From contig NC_045139.1 in assembly GCF_008831285.2 (NCBI RefSeq), forward strand, positions 35,437,706 through 35,501,705: 64,000 bases of DNA, written 5' to 3'. Position 1 is the first letter of the stretch; each line of letters opens with the position of its first letter. The position numbers and the translations under genes are program-made. The stretch comes from Nymphaea colorata (lineage: Eukaryota; Streptophyta; Magnoliopsida; Nymphaeales; Nymphaeaceae). The notes under the pieces were generated by a model. It was not told the DNA's origin, made no database searches, and was given only the letters and a program-made list of their open reading frames with translations. Positions 33,567-47,400 of the stretch are shown in pieces.

Positions 33567-35770
33567 AGCCGCGGTTTGGTTGTATCCCAGCAGGGTTTGC
33601 CGTAAGGAAGACTCAAGCTACGTTGACGCCTATTAAGAGCCACTAAGCAGTCATCACTCCTAAGACATGATTCCTATTAAAAGGATGTGATTCACCATGG
33701 GAGCTTGCGTTTAGTTTTGGCCTGCCAAAGTGTGTGGGCGAGAAGAAGGTTGATTGGTATCAAAAACACAAATAAAATGGGGCCAACCTAGAGAGAGAAA
33801 GAAGTGCTGGAGAATAGGGTTACTTGGATGAGGCATAGAGGGAAAACTGAGATGCCTTGTGTGGGAGCAACAACTGACTATTTTTAGCCGTTCATGAGTG
33901 AAGTAACCTTATTATAGAATCTGAAAAAGTTTTCTGTGACAGACCTCATTTTGCTGTCTCCATTGACCAAATCGACCCTTGTGGTGAACAAGTGTCTCTG
34001 CATCTGTTCCTTCTTTCTTAGTTCTTTTTTCCTCTGTTTTACAGATAAATTGAGATCAGCATACCTTGGAACATGTGAAAACTTACATTTCTGAACGCCA
34101 TTCATTTAAGTTAAGAAAAAGTACTTTCTTACTGCGACTTGCTTGGCTCTTTACTGATGCTTTTAGCAAGTTTTGATGCAGAAGAGTGAAAATCTGAGAT
34201 ACCAATATCATATTTCGACTGTTTTGGTTGTGTTTTCGGGCTTCGTTCAGGAATCTTTGGCAAGAAATGATCACAGTCAAGAAGCTCTGCAGATGTTCAG
34301 CGGGCAAAGATGGAGATCTTCAAATCGGCAAAATTGAAACTTTTGTTCGAAACAAGGATCATGTGGGAGATTTATGACAGCGAAAGGCATGGATTCTGAA
34401 GATTTTGAATGTCGTACGCGAGGGGCCTCCGATTCTTTGCCATATGAGAAGAGAGAGAGAGAGAGAGAGATTGCTTCATCCTTACACTTTTGACCTTTCT
34501 TCTGTCTTTCTCCTTTCTCTCTCATGGCCGTTCCGTGTATAAAGGGGAAACGTTGCCCATCAACTCCACAAAAAATCCTTGAAAAAGAAAAACGGGAAAA
34601 AGAAATCTTGTGAGAGATAAAGAGGAAATTAATTCTCACGACGCCGTCATCATCGAGCTTGAAATTTTTTCCCCACTCGACATGCGTGGGACACCGGAAG
34701 AGAGAGAGAGAGAGACGTTTTTTAGAGAGAGAGAGGGGGAGACAGCCTTTCTCTCACTAAATTATTACGTGACATTGGTATTTTTCCTAGTCAACATTGC
34801 GGTTGCGTGTGGGATTGGGGGTGTGGTTATTTTCTCTCTCCACCTTTTTTCTCTCTCTTCCCCCATCTCCTTTTTCACCCCCCCACAAAGTTTTAGAGAG
34901 AGAAAGGAGGGGGCGTCAGGAAGTAGGAATAATGAAATGTTTCGTACGTTGGGGCTCCCTTTGCCCCCACCGGAATCAACAGGTTGCTCTCCGGGGAAGA
35001 TACGTCCGCGTGGATGTAATTTCTCATGCCCTTAAGGGCAATTCCCTACCGACCATTTTCCCAACCATTTTTCTATATTTATCTCTGATTTTCCTCTTCT
35101 TTATTTGTTTGTTGCCGACCTTTTGAAATCAGGTAACCAAAGACGAAAGGGACTCTTCCCTATAATTCCGATGACGTAAATGCCCTTGTGAATGCCCGTT
35201 ATTGACATGGCAGTACAAAAAGAAAAAAACCTACTTGAGATTTATTATATCAATAAATAGCTGTCTACTGCCTGAGTTATATCTCCGATTGATATTTTCT
35301 CTTTCTAGAAAAAGGATGTCTACTTAATGAGGGGCCAAATTTGAAGCCTTAACGCAAAATTTTTTTGGTTGTTGCATGACGTCGGGTCTTTAGTTTGCGG
35401 TCGAGAGAAAAAAAAAAGCAAGAAAATTTATTATTTTATAAGCTTTAGGACGGACTTCTTCATGGCTTTATAAAGTTTATTTTAAAGATGTTCTTAAAAA
35501 ATCAACGTCTATTTTAATTTTTTTTGTGCATGTTTATGTTTACGAGTCTTTGCTTTTATACAAGATTGAATAGCGACTCCTGTCGAGCTATTTAGTCATC
35601 TAATCAGGACCGTTTGATCTAACATGATGAACTTAAACAAAGATAAAAAGTAATGAAAGTATTACTTCATATCATTTTTTCATTGTTTTTCTCTCAATCA
35701 TTCATCTGCGATAACCCTGGTTTAGATAATCAAAGACATCATTTACTCACTCAGTTTTTAAAACTTACAA
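33567..35770. other. Upstream flank of NAC gene with GA tracts
   Basis: No gene is supported. (GA)n tracts lie at 34448-34470, 34698-34715 and 34723-34735, and a C-rich/CT-rich stretch at 34835-34885. The frames at 34277-35126 on both strands arise from these tracts. Confidence 0.45.
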
Positions 35771-35774
35771 ACAC

Positions 35775-35985
35775 CAGGTTGTGTTTGTTTCACTACTGAT
35801 TTCAAATCAGTGGTGATGTGAAATCCTAGGATCTTAAATCCAGGTCAAACCTCCCTCCTATCAGACCTTAAATCTATGATTTTTAACATGTAGTTTCATG
35901 CTATTGAGATTCTTAGTTTTTTTAAACAAAAGGCACCTTTTTATAAAGCATTGGATCTTCGATTCGAGACTGTTGCTCTATATTT
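35775..35985. mobile_element. Tourist-like MITE, degenerate copy
   Basis: It begins GGTTGTGTTTGTTTCACTAC. The order of internal words (AATCAGTGGTGATGTGAAAT, 'ccttaaatctatgatttttaaca', 'catgctattgagat', GGATCTTCGATTCGAGAC) follows the copy at 39317-39521. The right end is eroded. Confidence 0.65.
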
Positions 35986-36364
35986 TATATTCATTCGCGG
36001 GGCTATACGAACATAAAACATTGCGAATGATGTGACGAAATTGTATATCTTGGAAATAATAAGCAAGTTGCACAATGTCTGTAGTTTCTTCTCTCTTGAA
36101 AGATTGTATTGCCCATCTTTAATTTGAATCATACGTGTAAAACTTGTCAACCATTTAAATGCATGTTGGTTGCTACAGTCATTAAATAATTGCATCCACG
36201 ACGTTACTTGTTCCATATTACCTTTGTCCTTGTGACAGTGTTTGATTGTAGGATGGTACTCCCTCGGTGTACGGTTCTTTGAAAATTCAAATTCCTCGTC
36301 TTCCTCCTCAACAATTTTGAGGAATGTTCAAAACTTTTAAAATGGTAAGAGGTCAGTTGCTTGT

Positions 36365-36692
36365 AGGGATGTCAATATATTTAATTTGAATTGGATATTA
36401 TCTTAATCTTATTACTTTTTCGAATGTGAATTTCAATTCATATTTGAATATGAACTAAAAAAGTAATATATGAATCTAATTTGAACTTCCATTTTTACAT
36501 TCACATACAAATCCAAATTTTAAAGCGAATCTAGCCTATTTTAGACATGTAAGGCATTGAATATATAATATTTATTTAAAATTAAATTCAATTTGTACCC
36601 AAATCCGATCAAAGTCATTTCTTATATCTGAATCCGATCTAATTTTTTGGTTGAATATTAAATTTTTTTATTAAATCCGATTGGATGTCCAC
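36365..36692. mobile_element. MITE with TAGGGATGTCAAT end
   Basis: It starts TAGGGATGTCAATAT and is filled with GAATCCGAT and AATTTGAATTGGATAT words, ending AATCCGATTGGATGTCCACA. Related ends occur at 36855 (TAGGAACGTCAATGG) and, inverted, at 44382-44402 (ATCCATTGACATCCCTA). This suits a hAT-type MITE family of plants. The target duplication is not resolved. Confidence 0.55.
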
Positions 36693-37189
36693 ACTGATGT
36701 TTTTATTGTAGAAGCTTCTTAATGAATGAATCACATCAACCATTGGGTTTTTTAACTTTGCCACTACCTCAACTTAGTCAATCGTTGAAAGAAAAATGCA
36801 TTCAACGGTCACACTTCAAGTGAAAAAATAAATACCCAATAATTTCGTGACATGTAGGAACGTCAATGGTACATATGTTCACATATTTGAAATGGAATAT
36901 GAATGAAGAAATGCCTATATATATTATAAATAATCCAATTTTTAAATCGAATTTGAATTGTACTACAATATATATATATATATATATAGATTTCGGGTAC
37001 ATTTTGTAAAGTTAATTTCAATCTGCCGATATTTATTTAAATCTGGATCTTATGAGATCTCATTTTTCGAAAATAAGCGCGAATTACATCTTATGAGTTC
37101 TTAAAAGCAATGGTATTTATGTCATTGGACTGAAGCATTTCAAAGTAGCGTTTTTCTCCTCCTCTGTTAAATTAAATGTTTTAACGACT
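36693..37189. other. AT-rich intergenic DNA with second related MITE end
   Basis: It includes the TAGGAACGTCAATGG end near 36855 and a (TA)n tract at 36967-36989. No gene. Confidence 0.4.
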
Positions 37190-37830
37190 GAAGTGGCGCC
37201 GGCGGGTTAAGGTTAACGAGGGGTCTTTTCATAGGGGCAATTCGGTCATAAGGAAAGAAAATTTGTTGCCGTAAATCGGGGGGCCTTTTCAACGGGGAGT
37301 AGTGGCAAGGGGGACCCATGTGACGTAATTTTCGACGGCCGCGAGGCCAATTTTTTAATCGGAGGAAAGACGGCGGAGGATGGCGGCACGGGAAATAACG
37401 GACGGTCCAGATCCGCCGACAGCCGGTGCCCCACCGCCCGCTGTTGCGTACCGTGGTGGCAGAGGAGACTGCTGGGGGAAAAAGGGGAGGGACGGGCGCT
37501 GCCCCTGCCTTTCCGGCTATTGCCAGATTCTTCCCTTTGACTGCCAGCATTTGACCGAGCAGAATCCTTTCAAACTCGTGGCCTGTCGTACCATTTTTGG
37601 CTCGAGCCGAGGCCCACCTTCCCCCTCCCCAGTTTGGTACCAACAGCGGCGCCAGTGGGCTCGGTACTCGAGCTCCAGCGGCTCCTCTGTTTGGCTCTCA
37701 TTCGGAACGCCTGCACTGTCTGTCACGTGATGGAAGTTCGCGGCGTGGGTCCCACACCCACCTGCTTACGCAATAGTGTTAACCCGTATCGGGGACGGTG
37801 CGCCCGATACGATGCGTATCGCCTTTGTTG
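37190..37830. other. GC-rich island without recognised gene
   Basis: About 640 bp of GC- and CpG-rich DNA stands in strongly AT-rich surroundings. Frames of 116 residues (37380-37730, plus) and 158 residues (37167-37643, minus) overlap in opposite directions and resemble nothing known. A palindromic CACGTG G-box core lies near 37724. It could be a promoter/CpG-like island, a transposon fragment, or a decayed first exon. Confidence 0.45.
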
Positions 37831-37974
37831 TTCTTTCTTAAATTGCTTTCTAAACTTAATTGCTCTAACTAAACAAATCTCAAAGCTACTTGAGACAAAG
37901 TATCCAAACAATAAAAATTGGTCCGAATATAACAAAGGAGTTATACGCAAAGAGGTTATATGACGACACAGTAG

Positions 37975-38400
37975 GACTGAACACAAGCTGAGTTGAGTCG
38001 AGCCTGAGTTCAATCAGCACGAGCTCGGATCGACTAATGAAACCTCGAGCTCGATGGAAGCAGCTCGAGCTCAACTCAGCAGTTATGTGTTGAGCTCAAG
38101 CTCGACTCGATTAAGGCTCAACAAACTCATTTGAATAAAATTGATATTTATTGTTACGTGTTGAGCTCATGCTTGACTCGATTAAGGCTCGACAAACTCT
38201 ATTAAGACTTGAGTTCTACTGGACAATTACGTGTTGAGCTCGAACTCAACTTGATTACTTGAACGAGTCACCTTATAAACTCGAGCTCGACTCGTTAAGT
38301 AAATGACTCGGCTCGAACTCGTTCACGAGCCAAGCTCCTACGACCCGACCCACTCTCATACTATGCTCAAGCTCTTGTGTTTCGAGATCTCATTCCGGCC
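37975..38400. repeat. GAGCTCGA-rich dispersed repeat
   Basis: It is packed with GAGCTCGAG, ACTCGATT and GAGTCGAG words. A sub-unit ('acgtgttgagctc', then 'gactcgattaaggctc' and 'acaaactc') is repeated about three times at 38085-38260. This kind of GAGCTC repeat is common in plant intergenic DNA. The element type is unresolved. Confidence 0.6.
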
Positions 38401-39313
38401 CTAAAAACACTAAAACTTAGGACCAATAATTTAGCCAACTTCTTTGCATGCATGTAAACGGTAAACCCTAAATCTAGGGTTTCTACCTATAATTGATCGA
38501 TACTAAATGAAATGATTATAAGGACCAAAACTTATTAGATCACCTTAGGTCTGTAATGTAGGATAATCGACATATATATTTGTAAGAAGGTCAAGTAAGG
38601 CAGGGTTCAGGTCAGGTCGAGTCAAAGGCCGATTCTCCGAAGTTGTGCTGGGTCAAAGCGAGGAGATGTTAATGGAAGGGGACACATTGCTTGACTTAGG
38701 GCAATGTGGTAGTTGGGTCCGTTCGGTTCTGACCGGCTCCGGTTGGTTGGGGGACCGAAGGCACTAAAAAGTAGGGACACAAAGGTAGGGGAGGGTCGGC
38801 ATCACAATGTTGACGTGCTGATGGGAGTCATGCTCGCCGTTTGAAACTCTGTCTCCTCCCACCTCTACGACCTCTACCTCCTCCTTGTTTGCCCATCAAA
38901 GTAAATGGTGTGGGGACTATATCCCCTGTCAAAAAGTTCTTTCAACATCTTTATATTTAATAATAAATTTATACTTTTAATTTATTTATTTTTTTTGTGG
39001 GGGAGGGTACCACATAATTTTTAAAATTTTCATGGGGTGAAATAAAAATATTTATAAAATTTACAAGGTAAAATTTGATTTTGTTTTTTCAAAACTTGAG
39101 AGGAGCCATGGCCCCCACTTGCCCCTCAATAAAAAGGTGTTTGATAAGAGAATATTGTATTTTTAGACGTATGTTCTTACAACATTTGAAACATTGTTTG
39201 GTTCACTGAAAACAAAGACATGGTATTATTGAAAAATTGAATTTCAAGGACTTAAAACAATGTTCTTACTCTCTCTAAACAAACTGGAATGTACAAAAAC
39301 TTCTGTACCTCAC
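38401..39313. other. Intergenic DNA
   Basis: No gene is recognised. Eroded transposon-like words are present (GGTCAGGTCGAGTC near 38610). Confidence 0.35.
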
Positions 39314-39524
39314 TAAGGTAGTGTTTGTTTCACTACACGGTGATTTGAAATCCCTAAGAATGGTCGGACACCAACTCCCTTCAAAATCAGACTTTAAATC
39401 CATTGTTTTTTACATATAGCATGATTTTAAATCCATGCTATTAAGGTCAAGTGAAAAATCTCTCAAAACACACATTTTTATGCAACGTTGGATCTAAGAT
39501 TTTAGGCTATCAAACGCAACCTAA
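39314..39524. mobile_element. Tourist-like MITE with TAA target duplication
   Basis: The element (39317-39521, 205 bp) begins GGTAGTGTTTGTTTC and ends GGCTATCAAACGCAACC, imperfect inverse repeats. It is flanked by TAA on both sides (39314-39316 and 39522-39524). A 3-bp TAA duplication with a TGTTTG-bearing end fits PIF/Harbinger (Tourist) MITEs. It is the best-preserved member of a family also seen at 16225, 35775 and 48345. Confidence 0.75.
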
Positions 39525-40980
39525 AGGTTGAATTTATTTTAAATTTTCTAATCACCATTCAAAGGTAAAATTTATCAAAATCGGGGAGTCCAAATCTCGG
39601 TTCTCAAAATGGAAGAGAAGGAAAAAACAAGAAAAGGAAGCAAGTTGGCGATAAGGTCCAAACCAAAACCAATGTTTTCAACGTAAAATTATTAATTCAA
39701 GAAGAAGTTGAAAGATTGAAAACAATTTGTCAAAAGAGGACAACATTGGTTATTGACCATTTCATGCTGAATGACACCCTTCAACCGGACTCTCAGCGCA
39801 ATCAAGAAAATAGACGCGAATCGAACAAGAGATGAGTCTTATACCTGTCACCAACCCGGCCAAGTATACTGCACCCTTTTTCGTCGATTAGAGAGAGAGA
39901 GAGAGATTGAGTGAGTGAAAGAAAGAAGGGGGGAGGAGAGAGGACAATCAGCGATAGACAGACACAGAAATTTTTCATGAGAGAGACCGAATTAAAGTTT
40001 CTAAATTTTGACTAGAGCCGAAATATATTTTTATAAAATTTTTATATAAAACAAGTGAATTTTTCTAAAATTTATATATTGGGCCCATGCGGGCACCACC
40101 TTGGCAACCAGCAACGCTCCCAAAACCATTGAATGATACCCTTCAACCCAACTCTCAACGCCATCATGAGTGTAATGCCCGCAGCAATCAAACAAGAGAT
40201 TAGAGTTTGGAACACGCTACTTTTTCGGCCAGCTACTTTATACTCCTTTTACTTAGTTAATGATGGTTGAACCAAGTGGACAAAGCCATGAGACAAGTAC
40301 GCAGCAAAAGAACACGGGGCCGCCAATGCCGATACAATCAACCAAAGAAAGGTTGACACAATACCTTACGAACGAGAGGTAGCCGGCATGGGTGGACTCA
40401 AGATTCTTTTTTTTTTTTGGTTTCGGGGGCCAAACATTTTTTCAAACTTTTAATAAGAGCTGAAATATAATTTTCAAATTTTTTATGTAGGTTAAACTAG
40501 AATTTTTAATTTTTACATGTAAAAATTTGAATTGTTAAAAATTTGAATATTTACAACCCTTTCTTCTTAACCAAAAAAAATGTTTTACCTTTCTCCCACG
40601 AGTTATTGCTTGGGATTTAAAGGTTGACTTGGTAACCAAAAAAGAATTGGTCATTAAATAAACTAAGACATAATATATATATACATATATATATATATAT
40701 GTTTATTTATGTATATTTATATATTTAGCGGTGGCCAAATATGGCTGTCTTGTGGGCGTCAGACATATCCTATCCGACAACCGTCGATTATTCAAAAACG
40801 TATAATTAAGAAACTTGAATTTACACAAAATTAGAATTAGGTTTTATGACTCAACAACTTAAGATTTGTTTGATTTTTTTATACTTAAAAAAATGATTTA
40901 TATGTCTGTTTTTAGCCTTTTCTTCATTTTTATAAAATTGAACATTCCGATAACTTGTATTCATAAAGCTTGTGAACACT
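39525..40980. other. Intergenic DNA
   Basis: No gene. It holds a (GA)n tract at 39892-39906, an eroded repeat pair near 40010-40080 and 40425-40520 ('gagccgaaatatatttt' against 'gagctgaaatataattt'), a T run at 40407-40417, and a TA-rich tract at 40673-40700. Confidence 0.4.
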
Positions 40981-42661
<1,681 letters not shown>

Positions 42662-42891
42662 TGAAGGAAATGAATATTATCATTTTTACTTTTCCAAAGT
42701 TTGAAAGCAATGTATGCACCCTCAGAAGGGTTAGGGCAATTGCCAAGGCAGGGCAGGTAGGCATCTAGTTTCTATTTAAACATTTTGTAATATTCCCATT
42801 TTATCGGCTATTTAAACATTTTGTAGCGTCAATTCCTTGTGTTGTTAAAGAGGAAGCATTGATATAAAAGTTTAAGTAAAGCTAAGGCATC
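42662..42891. other. Short unique spacer
   Basis: Nothing is recognised besides a repeated phrase 'atttaaacattttgta' (near 42774 and 42811). Confidence 0.4.
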
Positions 42892-43040
42892 ACGTCAAGG
42901 TACCAAAAGCATGTCTGGTACCTAGGGGATGGAAGAAAGGGTTAGGGGCTTCGGCTCTCTACTAAATTGTACGATGAAATATTCTTCCTGCTCACCCAAA
43001 ACGCAACGCGTGTACCATACTTTCGGTCAGATTGCGGTAA
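42892..43040. repeat. Copy of a dispersed repeat family
   Basis: This is the most complete relative of the stretch at 11085-11205, with GGTACCAAAAGCATGTCTGG at the left and GATGAAATATTCTTCCTGC near the right. Partial relatives of the right part occur near 860-935, 47840-47925 and 50865-50925. Confidence 0.55.
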
Positions 43041-43207
43041 CTTGTGATGTAAAACTGGAGCATGTGGGCCCCACATAAGACAAAACCAAAAGATGGGTCA
43101 CACTGTGTTAATGAGTGGGCCCTAACTTGTGGTATAAAACACTGGAGGATGTGGGCCCCACAAAGACAAAACCAAGAGATGGGTCACACTGTGTAAACGA
43201 ATGGGCC
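43041..43207. repeat. Two-copy tandem duplication, about 85 bp
   Basis: Both copies contain GATGGGTCACACTGTGT and ATGTGGGCCCCACA, with small differences ('aaaagatggg' against 'aagagatggg'). Confidence 0.93.
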
Positions 43208-43314
43208 AAAGTTTATATGGGCAGTCAAACGCAAACCAACACGTTCCTCTCTGAGTCATGGTGTGGGCAATTTTGAGGACAAGAAACTCACCAGCTCTGT
43301 GTGTGTGAGAGAGA

Positions 43315-43489
43315 GTAGCGGAGCTATTTGTTGGCTGGAGTGGGCCACTGTCCACGCCAGCCCATCAAAAATTTCATTATAATGTGCTAACCTTGCAGTA
43401 TTATGACTTTAAATTTATATGCAATGCCCACACCAAAGTTGTGTCATCACACAAGTGCCCCACTGATGAAAAACCTTAGCTCCGCCACC
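43315..43489. mobile_element. Short element with GTAGCGGAGCTAT-type inverted ends
   Basis: GTAGCGGAGCTAT at the left is answered by TTAGCTCCGCCACC at the right. The phrase 'tggcggagct' is common at ends of small plant repeats, and a related piece (AGTGGCGGAGTCGG) lies at 47235. It is flanked by GA tracts (43305-43315, 43508-43540). Confidence 0.4.
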
Positions 43490-44269
43490 GGTGTATGTGT
43501 GTGTGTGAGAGAGAGAGAGAGAAAGAGAAAGAGAGAGATAAAAAAAAAGCTTGATATTGATATTTGGTTTGAAGTGAATTCTCTAATCCAGATCATACGT
43601 TCTGGATCAAACTTTCAGTACTCTTTCTGCTGGAATCAGACTCCATAAACGATAAAGCTTCATCACTTCCATGTGGAGACGTCACAATGTATTTCGCATC
43701 CCATGACAGATCCGAACAGTACCATTTAGTCGGATCCAGTAAAAAAATGTTGTGCCACCCACAGTACATGATCCAAATCTGGATCCAGATTGAAGGGACT
43801 CAAAATTTGTTGTTGAATAAACCATGCAGATCACATCCATCAAATTGCTTTCGCACCTTGATTGATTGATTCATATTTGATTGGTTCTAAGCAAAAGCCA
43901 CGCGCCGAAGGCACACAGAATTCCGGGTTATGTCATTCATTCGGTATACACACACGCACAAACACACACACAGGGAACGAGGAGATAGAGAAAGCATGCA
44001 TGGAGAAGATGACAAGAGGCAGATGCTTTTCCACTTGCCTCAGCCAGCGCTGAGGCCATGTCCATTGGTTTACTCATGGCATCTAACCGCGCCTTTGTTT
44101 CTATATGTAAAATTCCTTTTGTCTCTTTGCCATTATGGTGCTTAAAAGTTTGAAAGGATTGAGCTCTCATATGTCTCATTACTTGCCTAGATTTGAAGAG
44201 ATTTCTCGGTCACTATGTTTCTTGAGTAAGAGAAAGAGTATTTCATCGTACCACTCAACCAGAGAAGCC
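43490..44269. other. Intergenic DNA
   Basis: A (GT)n(GA)n tract lies at 43494-43540. A CA-rich stretch lies near 43946-43972. No gene is recognised. Frames at 43862-44179 are short and overlap on both strands. Confidence 0.4.
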
Positions 44270-44405
44270 AAAACGATCGGATGTCATTTCTTAAATTTGA
44301 ACCCAATCCGATTTCTTAATGGGACGTCGAATCTTTTTTTCACATTCGATTTTTTTGGAGCAGTTTGATGAATACCAAATTTGAATCTGATCCATTGACA
44401 TCCCT
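44270..44405. mobile_element. Fragment of the TAGGGATGTCAAT MITE family, inverted
   Basis: It ends GATCCATTGACATCCCTA, the inverse of the start at 36365, and carries CCAATCCGATT and AAATTTGAATCTGATCC words. The other end (CGGATGTCATTTC) is imperfect. Confidence 0.55.
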
Positions 44406-47400
44406 AATCATTATCTGCACCATGCAGTTGGTTGTCCTCATAAACCCCTATGATTGAGAACTATGAGTATTGGAAATCTTCATGATACTTTTTAGAAATT
44501 CAGGCAAATGCTTTGACCAGGTCCATAAACAAGCATTTAAGAGAGCTACAGCCTGCTTACACAGCTAGTGCAGTCAATGGCAGCATTCAGAACTCTTTGA
44601 AGCGCTGCAGATGCAAGCCATAAAGAGGGTGACTGCAGTAGCAGCAGTTTCTGTTCAGTTCTTTGGGCAGTCTCTCATTTGGAGCAGCAGTGAAGGCTTT
44701 CTCTGGACACTGCCATTAGAGTTTGCTCATGTTCATGTTCAAGATCTACTGTGGTATGTTAAAGATCTGCGACCTGCAGTTCCATGTGCTGTCTTTGTTT
44801 GCATTGCAATCAATGTCTTTTCAATATCTTTGCTACATTGCAGCGCAGTGGGGTAAGAAACATGGCACTTAATGCCCACACTGGCTTCAGGTTTTGGCAA
44901 AATCTTTTCAAAGAGTTCTGCTTAGGGAAAAAAAAAAAATTTGCCTGTAATTTCTGAAGCATGGTTATCATCTTGGGAAATGTGGTTCCTTTGAATTGTC
45001 AATGTAGCCCATTGAAATTGAACTGTAGTTTGTTCCTTTCAATAAAGAAAAGAAAAAAGATCACTACTATCACTTAGAACAGTTCAACTGAGATTCTAAT
45101 GACAGAGACTATGCTAAATCTAGCAGTAGGGATGCAGATTTTGAATGCTAGAAAAGGGCAGGAGATAGGGTTGGGATAGAATCTGATAGATCAAAGAAAT
45201 GACAGAATTCTAGTACCGGATTCCTTCTCATTTGCAATCCTAGCAGGATTGGCCCATGCCAAGAAATTCAAAAACAAGAGGCTCATTTTTTTCAGATTAA
45301 GCAGAAGAAAGGTCTTGTCTTCCTTTAGAACCAAAGTTTCCTTTTTTCTTTTTTCGGTAGGAACCATTTAAAACCTGCTAGGACATGGCGTTAATGGAAG
45401 AAATAAAGTTTGCCATATGAAAAAAAACAAAACCCCAAATTAAAGGGAACCAATTCTATGTGATAGTCATCAGTTTTTTTTTTTTTTAAATTTCTGCAGA
45501 TCTATCAGGAGAAGAAATGGAGCAAATAATGACCCCTTTGTTAACGACATAGTTTTAGGTTTTTTAACATAAAAACTAGCTTAAAGAAGCACTTATTTAA
45601 CAATGGCAAGCTCTAAGGGGCTTAACATAGCTGCTGGGGCAGTAGTTCGATTCCTGTGGGTGCTAAGTTTTTGGAATTATATACAATGACAAACGTGATA
45701 AGTTCATGGGTGTACTATAAGTTTACAAATTTGGCTCACTAGAGAGGGGGTGGAGGCATGTGCGGGCATTGTGTGGACAATTGCCCACACAAAACTATAA
45801 TACAAATATTTATTTTCATATCGATATTTCAAGGTAATTTTTATTATTTATATGATGGTGCCTCTTAAAATTTTAAAATTTCATGACTAACACCTCTTAG
45901 CCAGAATTTTCTACCTCCAGCCCTGCTCAGGTTCACGCACCCTAGCTAATCGTGTGTTGCCATGATCAAGTTCACGAACTCAGTGATGCAAGCTTTTTCT
46001 TTCACGGCCAAGTTTGAGATTTTCCAAGGTTTCCGGCTACGCTGAAGTTCTCGAGCTCAGCAGCGCAAGTGTTTCCAAGTTTGCAATTTTCAGGTTTCCA
46101 GAAAGTTCATGAACTCGGTAGTGTTTGATGAGGTGTTACATGTTTTTTTCAACAGAAGAGTTGCTGTGCACGTTACTGTGGATTTGAAAAGGCATCCGCA
46201 GCCAACAACGAAATCAAAGGCTTTGAAACGGCAGTCCGACTCTCCGACCTTTCTATAACCAAGTACGACTTTGAAAACGCAAAACAACAACAACCAAATC
46301 TAGATCAAGATCATCGATATGTATATATTTATATATATATATTTTATGTGAATAGTGATGAACATCCAACACTGCCCTCGATTGTCAAAGTTTGACGTTT
46401 GATGCAGGTAGGGGCAAAGGCATCGTTTATTATGTTTAGTATTATTTTATCATTTTTTTATATATAATTGTATATATTTTATTATGATTAACTATGTTAT
46501 TTATATTAAAAAAATATTTTTTAATGTTAATCGGGCAGGTTTCATGTTGCAATCATGGCTGCGACTCCTTATCAGGCTGTTGGGCTCAATGCTTAGCCTT
46601 ACTGATTGCCTATAAAATTTTTTATTTTTATATTGGGATTTTAAAAAAAAATCGTTTATATATTTAAACCCTTTAAAAAATAAAATTTTATAACTAGTGC
46701 CCTTTAGCCGCACGACTCCTGTGCACAACAGTAAATAAATTAATGCCATATGCATCAGATAGAAAACAAAAAGAGAGAGATTATTCGGATATTGGCAATC
46801 GAGAGTCTGAGTTGGGAACTTGGGCAGATATCATAAGTTCTTGATTTCGTTCTCTATAGAACATTTTTCAAATGTGTTTAAAGAAGGCCAAAGTTTGTTG
46901 AAGGAAAAAACAGAGCTTCAGCGCTTTGAGGACGGCATTTTGATGAGGCAAACGGCAAAAAAGACAAAAAACAAAACCACTCTCTTAAAATTTTTGAAAA
47001 ATATATGCACTGAAGTCTGGCCTAATTTGATGAGGCCCGTTCAAAAAAAGTTGTTATCATTATTCAAACTCATATAGATTCCATGGTTTGAATTAAATTA
47101 TGAGATTCATCTAATTGGTTGACATACTTTGTTAAAATCAAAAAATACTTTTTTTAAATATGAGTTGACACCACCGAAAAGTGATTTGGCTGGTAGGCAG
47201 CTGGTCACAAGTTCAAACTTCGTTTTTGACAAGTAGTGGCGGAGTCGGAAGTTTTTTTATCCGAGGAGCACTAAATAAGTTTGGCCCAGCACTTTGAACT
47301 ACAATATTCAGTAATCAAACCTAATACTAATACTTTGGGCTCATTTCTTTCAGTTTGAATGATCGGAAGCTCTTTCTCAACTAAAAACGTACATCTTCTA

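Noticed and set aside
34277-35126. Several 74-141-residue frames on both strands
   Set aside because: Driven by GA/CT tracts, with no domain, no splice-bounded model, and overlapping in opposite directions.
44611-44856. 81-residue frame ending near a GGG|GTAAGA donor-like site
   Set aside because: No recognisable family, an upstream in-frame stop close by, and no partner exons.
45610-45690. tRNA gene around AGTTCGATTCC
   Set aside because: No acceptor or anticodon stem could be paired.
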